Origin: Conchocele bisecta
Taxonomy: Eukaryota; Mollusca; Bivalvia; Lucinida; Thyasiridae
Direction: 5' to 3'
NCBI GenBank assembly: GCA_029237695.1
Contig: CM055277.1
Coordinates: 39,280,242 to 39,344,241 of the forward strand
Length of the DNA: 64,000 nt
Shown: positions 59,201 to 64,000 of the stretch, in pieces
Position numbering within the stretch: position 1 is the first letter of the stretch
How the letters are laid out: each line of letters opens with the position of its first letter
Notes under the pieces: generated by a model
Database searches by the model: none
The model's input: only the letters and a program-made list of their open reading frames with translations
What the model was told of the DNA's origin: nothing
Translations under genes and position numbers: made by a program

Positions 59201-62200
59201 GGTCGCACCGCTCCAAGGCACAGAAATACCACCTGTCTATGTCTATTCCAGAAATGCTGGTCGTACCGCAGAAATGCCGAGAAATACCACGTGATGCTGC
59301 ACACGGCCCTGGCGGCCCTGGCCTACTGTGAGCCCGACACGGCCGAGTACCGGTCGAGGGAGACCGCGATCCGGGACCTGCAGCGCCACCTGGCCAACAG
59401 ACGGGATACCTTCATTAAATACGTACTGGACTACGAGAGGCATGTGTTACATGAGCTCACGCTCAGAGGCAGGATCCACAGGGTATGAATGAGTTGATCA
59501 CATGGGACCCTCTCTAAATACGTGCTGGAATACGAGGGGCATGTCTTACACGAACTCACGCTCAGAGGCAGGATTCACAGGGTATATTATGAGTTAATAA
59601 AATTGGAAGTTCTCTACAAAATATATTTTTAGGGAGGGTGATTCTAAAACTTTTGTCATAGATGAAAACTACTTATTGTTAAATATTTTTTAGATTTAAC
59701 ATGTTTAATAGTTCTTCGGCCTCAAAGCGTGGACCAGACAGTCGTTATTTTACAATGATCTTTATGGGTTCGTATATTATCTGCCAACAAACTCATCCCT
59801 CTTCTGAATATTCATGCCGCACTAGCTATATAAATTGTGCAGCCCATTTCAGAGAGGATATTCCATCGTACATTTTGAATAGCGGAAAATAATACACGAG
59901 TGTGCGTCGGCTTCCCCGTAACGAGTGAGGGTAGCGAACGAGTTGCTTGTACGGACGCCGACGGACACGAGTGTATTATTTCCGCTATTCAAACATGTAC
60001 GATGGAATATCCTATTTATTACACTTCCACGGCGGATACATAAAATTATGCACATTTAGTCTATTTTTGAGATTATAATCAATGAATTGTGATGTGCGCA
60101 TGAATAGTTATACAATGACATGTTTTCCCGCGTTTTGACGTTACGTTGTGTGACGTCAAATGTGACGTCATGTAAACTTTTTGAAATCCAAATTACGCAG
60201 CTGTTTCTATGAACCAGATATATTTGAGTGCATGTTTGTAATGTGTTCAATCACAGTGACATTCTAGATTAGTCGATACCTTTTCCAAATTTTCAAATAA
60301 TTTTATTTTGAATGTAATACAAATTAAACATTTTGCATGGTAGCTCGTGGTTTCCAAGAAAACAGGCGCGCAATTACGGGTGTTCTCTTCACGGTGTATT
60401 ATTTGTAAGGAGTTGATTACGGGTTTTCTCTCATAACGAAACCCGTGCAAATAATTTGCAAGAGTGTAATAAACAGTCATAATGTTAGTAAGGATCCGTG
60501 TATTTGCACATGCAACATTTGACTTGTTATTTCAGATGGCCATTACATTGGAGAATGATATACGAGCCCACACATGTGATGTCATTGTCGACCACTTCCC
60601 GGCAGCCACTAGGTGAGTTCATGCAATAAACTTGTCTTGCAAAATGAAATGATAATTTAAAACTGTTTTCACTGAAAGGTTCCATGTACCTTCCTTCGTG
60701 TGATGATGACAGACTACATATAAGCTTTGCTGAGATGGTTCACATTTCACAAGGCTTTGAATGTGTTGATGAATATAAAATAGAAAACAATAGTCCCAAA
60801 GGAGGCCAATGATCTAATTAGTTATCACCGCCATATAGAATTGTTCTGTCCGAGTTTGGTTTGACTAGTAGCAATATCACAGATCTAGGAAACGTCGTGT
60901 GACAAATCGCCCGTAAGCCACTTTAACTCATTGATATCATGTTATTATCTTTTCCCAGCTCACTCAGCCTGGACCCAGCTGAGATCTGCCGGCGACTGTA
61001 TGACGTCACTGCCAGGAAATACGTATGCACGGCTCCTCCTCCCAATGTGTCATAGGCCGCCTTCAACACGCCTGTGGTCCTGTCTCATATTGAGGACAGT
61101 GAATACCAAACATTATCATTCAATTCTTCACATGGTACGTAGTTTTGGTCGCAGTATGTCAGACATTACTAATTGAGGATAGTGAGTACCAAGTATATAT
61201 GTTAATATACTGAACAGTCAAATCCACGATGAAATGTCTAAAGAGTATATGTACATAAACAAGTTATAGGTATTAATTCAGTATGCTTAATATTACTTAA
61301 ACATAATATATACATTTCGATTAGACACACTTTGTTGTAAGTGTATATAACTTATTTATTTTAGAAATAAAGCATGGTGTAATGGTACCTATCATTATAT
61401 CGCTGAGCCGATGTTCACCAAACCCCTATATGTGAGACATATACCCCAGTATCCTATATCATGTATATGTCTACTTTGTTCATATCCATCTATGATCTAT
61501 GTGTATTACAGCCCCCGTCAGCCCAGCGTCTGCCACTCAGCCCTCTCCAGAACCATCCACCGCAGATGTAGATCTCGCAACCACATCAGGTGAGTCGCCG
61601 CTCTTTCATCACACGATGGAAGGTACATGGAACCTTTCAGTGAAAACAGTTTTAAATTATCATTTCATTTTGCAAGACAAGTAAATATTATTAGCACACC
61701 ATCTCGAGTCGCCGCTCATTCATCGCATGACGCTGTTTTGCCCATTTACACTGCATGCTACACTTCGGTGTCACCGCGTCTGTAACGAAAACCCATAAGA
61801 AATTATATGCATGCTACGGGGCGCCATGCAGGACAGGTTAATTATGTGTACAAAATTGAGTTTTGTAACACTAAAAATCACAAAATTCAATTCTGTGTCA
61901 CAAAATTCAATTCTGTGTCACAAAATTCAATTCTGTCAATTCTGCGTCACAAAATTCAATTCTGTGTCACAAAATTCAATTCTGCATACGTTTCGTATAC
62001 AAAATTCATTTTTGTTATAAAGGATTCAATTTTGTAAGACAGAATTGAGTTTTGTGAAGAAAATTCAGTTTTGTAGGACAGAATTCATTTTTGTCCACAA
62101 TAATTAGTTTGCGTAGGATAGTCTATGTCATCTCTACGTTGATTGGTTGAGATCGGTCTTAGTCCATTTTACTAGATGGTGGAGTACACTTGCAGGTTTA

Positions 62201-63975
62201 AATATTTCAATGCGAAAATATAACCCAATATATCAATATTATACTTCTTTATGGACAGTTATTTTGGTTATATTATTATTACAAATGAGTGGTCACACCA
62301 TATAAACATATATACTTTGAAGGAGAAATAAGAAAAATATTCAGAATTTTCCCTCAATTATGTAAACAGGGTCAAACATAAAGTAGCCGGGACATAGCTA
62401 GACCTGAGAGCATGCCCATATATAGAGAATACCAGGCTAGTGTATTTTTATATCAAGTTTATCAGGCAAGGCTAGGAAACGCGTAGGAATTCCGAGGCTT
62501 GTCGAGGAATTCCTACCGTTTCCGAGCCGAGCCTGATAAACTTGATATTACAATACACTAGCCTGGTATTCTATTTATCAGGTAACGTTTTATGCTCGAA
62601 AATGACATTAGATGACGTCGTATTCTAACAGTAGATCTAACCTTGTGAAACAAATGGTATTGGATCTGTGTCTACTAGTTGCGAAGTTACGTGTTCGCAA
62701 CTATGTGTCTACATGCATTATTTACAGTATACACCATCTTAGTATCCATGGTATCTACACAAATACTACAAATGGTTTCCTCAAATGGCCCAATACACAC
62801 ATTATGTTTATAAACACAGACAGCAGTCAGAACACAGGCCACAGCGCGTTTATTATTGATTTAACTGGGGCAGATGTACCTTGCGATACACACTAAATGA
62901 CGTCAGTACTCGCGGGAGATCTACATGTACATGAATTATGTGTACAATTATAACGCAAATGAGTTTAAATACGAATGGGTTTGTCAACGTTTGACTGTTT
63001 GGAGATAGTTGAAGCAAAATGGCAGAATGAGAAATGAATCATCGGCAGAATGAGAAATGAATCATCGACATTGAATGTGTAGATCGGCGACCGTGACCCA
63101 TTTCTCCAGTGCAGTTTCTGACCAATGGTAGTCCTTCTTACGTGCGTGTGCAGAATTGACAGAATTGAATTTTGTGACACAGAATTGAATTTTGTGGCAC
63201 AGAATTGAATTCTGTGGCACAGAATTGAATTTTGTGACACAGAATTGAATTTTGTGGCACAAAAGTGAATTTTGTGACACAGAATTGCACAGAATTGAAT
63301 TTTGTGACACAGAATTGAATTATGTGGCACAGAATTGAATTTTGTGACACAGAATTGAATTCTGTGGCACAAAAATGAATTTTGTGACACAGAATTGAAT
63401 TTTGTGGCACAAAAATGAATTTTGTTGACAAAATTGAGCCATGTCCCACTTGGCGCCCCGTACATGCTAGGTATATGGATGCTTTCCATGACAACAGTTT
63501 ATCATTTAAATTTGCCAAACATTATTAATATTAGTAATTTCCAATAACTTCCGAAGGGAAGCACATGTAATACACATTGTTTTAAAGACATTCATTTTAT
63601 TAAATGTTCGACCACATGGTCTTTATCAAAATAATGTGAAAATGTATCGGCAGTTTTATGTGACGTCCATAGTGTAGCAGTAAACCGAATATGTAGGCAT
63701 ATGATGAGCACATGGAACGTGCAGTGTAATCTGTGCATACGCGCTAAGACATCTGATCTATGTGACTAGAATTGTTATAACTATATACGAGGCATATTTA
63801 AACGAATATGGAATACGTTCTAAGACAAAATCGGTTACCTATCGTTTCAGACTGCCTGACCCAACCTGAGATTGAGCCCACGACTCGCCAAAAGACATCC
63901 GGCTGGAGGCGGGTTTTCAAGTTCTCCTGGGGGTCGCGTAAAGGGGCTACTGCCAAGCTGGTCGGGGATTCGTAG
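50194..63975 (+). CDS. Unrecognised nine-exon gene, helical protein of about 350 residues (whole span)
   Basis: Exons 50194-50246, 54286-54398, 56402-56499, 56943-57048, 59252-59482, 60536-60612, 60959-61134, 61512-61589 and 63851-63975 all have AG acceptors and GT donors. Phases agree at every junction except through exon 3, where one extra base breaks the frame. Exon 7 holds an in-frame TAG at 61053-61055. The protein starts MERVNIPRLSIW, is charged and mostly helical in the middle (exons 4-6), has a Pro/Ser/Thr-rich linker (exon 8) and ends GWRRVFKFSWGSRKG then LVGDS. There is no signal peptide or membrane segment. I do not recognise a family and assign no function. It may be a functional gene with assembly errors and a micro-intron, a null allele, or a young pseudogene. 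Confidence 0.68.
50247..52267. repeat. Intron 1 of the unrecognised gene, left part
   Basis: 50735-50910 is a CTCGAG-rich patch (ACTCGAGT several times, and TTAACTCGAGTTGGAACTCT at 50851). 50911-51295 is a tandem-core element (GGAGGAGATAATCCCTGACC, AACTTTGCGCATCTACTCAT) ending in a GGACGGACGGTCGGACGG microsatellite and GGGTAACACTAA. 52015-52225 is a GGTCGCAAAACCCAT MITE copy. The remainder (50250-50730 and 51300-52010) is unassigned. Confidence 0.6.
52268..53706 (+). repeat. 18-bp satellite-like array (ATGTTAAATGCCCATAGT), interrupted
   Basis: About 22 degenerate units lie at 52268-52677 and about 29 at 53179-53706. Units vary in the last four bases (ATAG, ATTG, ATAA, TTGA), and some are shortened. 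The two blocks share consensus and orientation, so they were one array before the insertion of 52678-53178. Confidence 0.85.
52678..53178. mobile_element. 501-bp TIR element inside the 18-bp array
   Basis: Begins AGGTACATCCATGCCCACTC and ends GAGTGGGCATGTACCT. The inverted ends extend about 38 bp through CAGTAGGCACACAATGTTCT / AGAACATTTTGTGTCTACTG. There is no transposase frame. Interior words resemble the repeat at 48395 and 54000 only weakly. Confidence 0.75.
53707..54285. repeat. Intron 1, right part, with a copy of the 48.4-kb repeat
   Basis: 54000-54215 matches 48395-48610 (see there). 53707-53999 is unassigned and includes ATCTATTAGGCACAGCATTT, a possible decayed TIR end related to 52678. 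Confidence 0.45.
54286..54398 (+). CDS. Unrecognised gene, exon 2
   Basis: The acceptor is CTATTTTCAG. Only one frame is open across the exon, and it is the one set by exon 1 (AC plus G gives Thr). It codes ITDEAGFTTMVERLRDRC followed by an Arg/Leu/His-rich helix ending in HHRLL. The donor, CTTG then GTTCGT, is weaker than the others in this gene. Confidence 0.68.
54399..56401. other. Intron 2 of the unrecognised gene
   Basis: 54665-54735 and 54890-55125 are copies or fragments of the GGTCGCAAAACCCAT MITE (CATATGTGACTGTGACTGGA, CCATTTCCCCAGTCACAGCC). 55130-56400 shows nothing I can assign. Confidence 0.45.
56402..56499 (+). CDS. Unrecognised gene, exon 3 (frame conflict)
   Basis: Borders are CCCCCACAG and GTAAGA. 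Entered in phase from exon 2 it reads VTEIQDLLQAVKNATASPRK. Read backwards in phase from exon 4 it ends ADYVPLDDSNTL. The two frames differ by one base, and the switch would lie near 56465-56475. The frame entered from exon 2 stays open but throws exons 4 and 5 out of frame into a stop. One surplus base in this assembly would explain it; a missed small exon between exons 2 and 3 is the alternative. Confidence 0.58.
56525..56942. repeat. About 127-bp tandem repeat, three units, in intron 3
   Basis: TATGCTAGTGCACG-type words at 56566, 56692 and 56821 mark units 126-129 bases long, with GTGGCAACA and GTGGTGCGT words and TGATGTACCCG / TGATGTGCCCG. The array fills most of the intron between exons 3 and 4. 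Confidence 0.75.
56943..57048 (+). CDS. Unrecognised gene, exon 4
   Basis: Codes FPEDAILPWSRDKTNLKG and then a charged helix ending EAMQRSQK. The acceptor is ATATACAG and the donor AAAAG then GTAAGA. The last 15 bases of the exon plus the donor are the first unit of a 46-bp minisatellite that continues into the intron. Confidence 0.7.
57034..59070 (+). repeat. 46-bp minisatellite seeded by the exon 4 splice donor
   Basis: The unit reads CAACGGTCCCAAAAGGTAAG then about 26 bases with GCCATGACCATTATCTTA. The first unit (57034) is the last 15 bases of exon 4 plus its donor. The next starts are 57080 and 57126, exactly 46 apart. The array is interrupted at about 57137-58486 and resumes, with starts at 58568, 58614, 58660 and 58706 (again 46), for roughly ten more units with indels to about 59070. 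Most units keep a usable AAAAG|GTAAG donor. Confidence 0.88.
57137..58486. mobile_element. Insertion splitting the 46-bp array, containing an inverted SINE
   Basis: Array sequence stops near 57136 and restarts near 58487 (CACCGCCATGACCATTATCT). 57560-57722 on the minus strand is the type 2 SINE of 45651 (GGTTCGAGCC inverted as GGCTCGAACC, core GTCTTGCTCAAGGACACAAC). I could not define ends for the rest; it may be several insertions. Confidence 0.6.
59189..59600 (+). repeat. Tandem duplications at both edges of exon 5
   Basis: 59189-59236 (ATTCCAGAAATGCGGGTCGC ... AGAAATACCACCTG) is a near-copy of 59245-59293, which holds the true acceptor and first codons. 59512-59592 (AAATACGTGCTGGAATACGA ... 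AGGCAGGATTCACAGGGTAT) is a near-copy of 59419-59486, which holds the last codons and donor. The outer copies are diverged by several substitutions and lie outside the phased exon. Confidence 0.82.
59252..59482 (+). CDS. Unrecognised gene, exon 5
   Basis: The longest exon (77 codons, phase 0 at both ends). It codes KCWSYRRNAEKYHVMLHTAL, then ALAYCEPDTAEYRSRETA and a helix to LHELTLRGRIHR. The acceptor TCTATTCCAG at 59251 keeps phase. An upstream near-copy of this acceptor at about 59190 leads to a stop, and a third AG at 59271 breaks the frame. The donor is CACAGG then GTATGA. Both edges of this exon are duplicated next to it (see the repeat entries). Confidence 0.72.
59601..60535. repeat. Intron 5 with a hairpin-bearing foldback repeat
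   Basis: GATATTCCATCGTACATTTT / ACATGTACGATGGAATATCC and TTTGAATAGCGGAAAATAAT / ATTATTTCCGCTATTCAAAC form a stem of about 65 bp at 59860-60013, with a GTAACGAGTGAGGGTAGCGA loop side, followed by CTATTTATTACACTTCC. 60350-60480 has a further partly inverted part (AACGAAACCCGTGCAAATAA). It has the same plan as 33150-33420 and 62445-62590. Confidence 0.6.
60536..60612 (+). CDS. Unrecognised gene, exon 6
   Basis: Codes MAITLENDIRAHTCDVIVDH then FPAAT plus two bases. The acceptor is TTATTTCAG and the donor GTGAGT. The leading Met follows Arg of exon 5 in phase and need not be a start. Confidence 0.7.
60959..61134 (+). CDS. Unrecognised gene, exon 7 with in-frame TAG or 33-nt micro-intron
   Basis: The acceptor is TTTTCCCAG; AG plus C completes Ser. 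The frame reads SLSLDPAEICRRLYDVTARK then Y, and later AAFNTPVVLSHIEDSEYQTL then SFNSSH. Between them an in-frame TAG lies at 61053-61055. The 33 bases 61023-61055 begin GTATGC, contain CTCCTCCTCCC and end ATAG, so they could be removed as an in-phase intron. The downstream part keeps phase with exon 8 (G plus CC gives Ala), which shows that the region after the TAG was or is coding. The donor is CATG then GTACGT. Confidence 0.65.
61512..61589 (+). CDS. Unrecognised gene, exon 8 (Pro/Ser/Thr linker)
   Basis: Codes APVSPASATQPSPEPSTADV then DLATTS, a low-complexity linker. The acceptor is GTATTACAG and the donor TCAG then GTGAGT. Phase 1 leads into exon 9. Confidence 0.62.
61807..63470. mobile_element. 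1.66-kb TIR element with arrays of self-complementary 20-bp repeats
   Basis: GCATGCTACGGGGCGCCA at 61809 and TGGCGCCCCGTACATGC at 63450 are inverted ends. Inside the left end, 61845-62100 has units like CACAAAATTCAATTCTGTGT; inside the right end, 63150-63440 has about fourteen units of the same 20-bp motif in inverse sense. Each unit is itself nearly palindromic around GAATT. The middle includes the foldback at 62445-62590. No transposase frame is present. The long minus-strand open frames with repeated HKIQFC and TKFNSV come from the 20-bp units. Confidence 0.78.
62445..62590. repeat. Foldback hairpin nested in the 1.66-kb element
   Basis: AATACCAGGCTAGTGTATTT and AATACACTAGCCTGGTATTC, then ATCAAGTTTATCAGGC / GCCTGATAAACTTGAT, form a stem of about 45 bp with GAATTCC-rich inner arms. 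It is followed by TATTCTATTTATCAGG, the word also found after the hairpin at 33275. Confidence 0.75.
63471..63850. other. Intron 8, 3' end
   Basis: Nothing assignable up to the exon 9 acceptor. Confidence 0.3.
63851..63975 (+). CDS. Unrecognised gene, exon 9 (terminal)
   Basis: The acceptor is TATCGTTTCAG. In the phase left by exon 8 it codes 41 residues, including LTQPEIEPTTRQKTSGWRR and VFKFSWGSRKG, then stops at TAG 63973-63975. The basic, aromatic C-terminus contrasts with the acidic linker before it. Further exons between 61590 and 63850 cannot be excluded, but the phase fits directly. Confidence 0.62.
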
Positions 63976-64000
63976 AATATCAGATATATGGACACAACTG

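Larger units (their letters stand above)
60629..61682. repeat. Inverted pair of 76-bp segments flanking exons 7 and 8
   Basis: 60631-60706 (CTTGTCTTGCAAAATGAAAT ... TTCCTTCGTGTGATGA) is repeated as its complement at 61606-61681 with very few mismatches. One arm begins 18 bases after the exon 6 donor, the other 16 bases after the exon 8 donor. They bracket exons 7 and 8 in the pre-mRNA. Confidence 0.85.

Noticed and set aside
61512..61572. Alternative C-terminus of the second gene if exon 7 spliced at 61022 directly to 61512 (phase 0, stop at TAG)
   Set aside because: Possible, but it ignores the coding-like sequence 61056-61134, which keeps phase to exons 8 and 9; kept only as a possible isoform.
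62965..63489. 174-residue open frame, minus strand, with overlapping 126- and 82-residue frames
   Set aside because: Made of 20-bp repeat units read in three phases (repeated HKIQFC, TKFNSV). All three frames are open for the same reason, so none is a gene.

Overview
The window looks like nuclear DNA of a marine invertebrate, most probably a bivalve mollusc. Coding exons are short and separated by kilobase introns with GT-AG borders. The remaining sequence is packed with small non-autonomous repeats of the kind common in bivalves: tandem-core elements ending in ACGG microsatellites, elements beginning GCTCACCTGAGC, tRNA-derived SINEs and foldback MITEs. The species cannot be fixed from sequence alone. 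There is no sign of operons, ribosome binding sites, CRISPR or prokaryotic gene layout.

Two protein genes can be assembled by joining exons in phase. On the minus strand, 46471 down to 26723, is a complete four-exon gene for a TLC-domain membrane protein of the TLCD1/TLCD2 type (278 residues, introns of about 13.1, 4.5 and 1.3 kb). On the plus strand, 50194 to 63975, is a nine-exon gene for a largely helical protein of about 350 residues that I do not recognise. The genes are divergent, with start codons 3.7 kb apart. The plus-strand gene has three oddities: a one-base frame conflict in exon 3, a 33-nt stretch in exon 7 that carries an in-frame TAG but also looks like a tiny GT-AG intron, and local tandem duplications at the edges of exons 4 and 5.

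By region: 1-26.7 kb holds no gene I can support and is mostly repeats, including a nest at 2031-10050 and another at 23.3-25.7 kb. From 26.7 to 46.5 kb is the TLCD-like gene, whose introns hold tandem-core elements, a second Helitron-like copy inverted relative to the one at 7157-9631, a solo LTR inside a MITE, SINEs and minisatellites. From 46.5 to 50.2 kb is the intergenic region. From 50.2 to 64 kb is the second gene, whose introns hold an 18-bp array split by a TIR element, a 46-bp minisatellite built from an exon edge plus its splice donor, and a 1.7-kb TIR element with self-complementary 20-bp repeats.

No complete transposase, reverse transcriptase or Rep/helicase reading frame was found, so the mobile elements here appear non-autonomous or decayed. 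The longer open frames outside the two genes are translations of tandem repeats.
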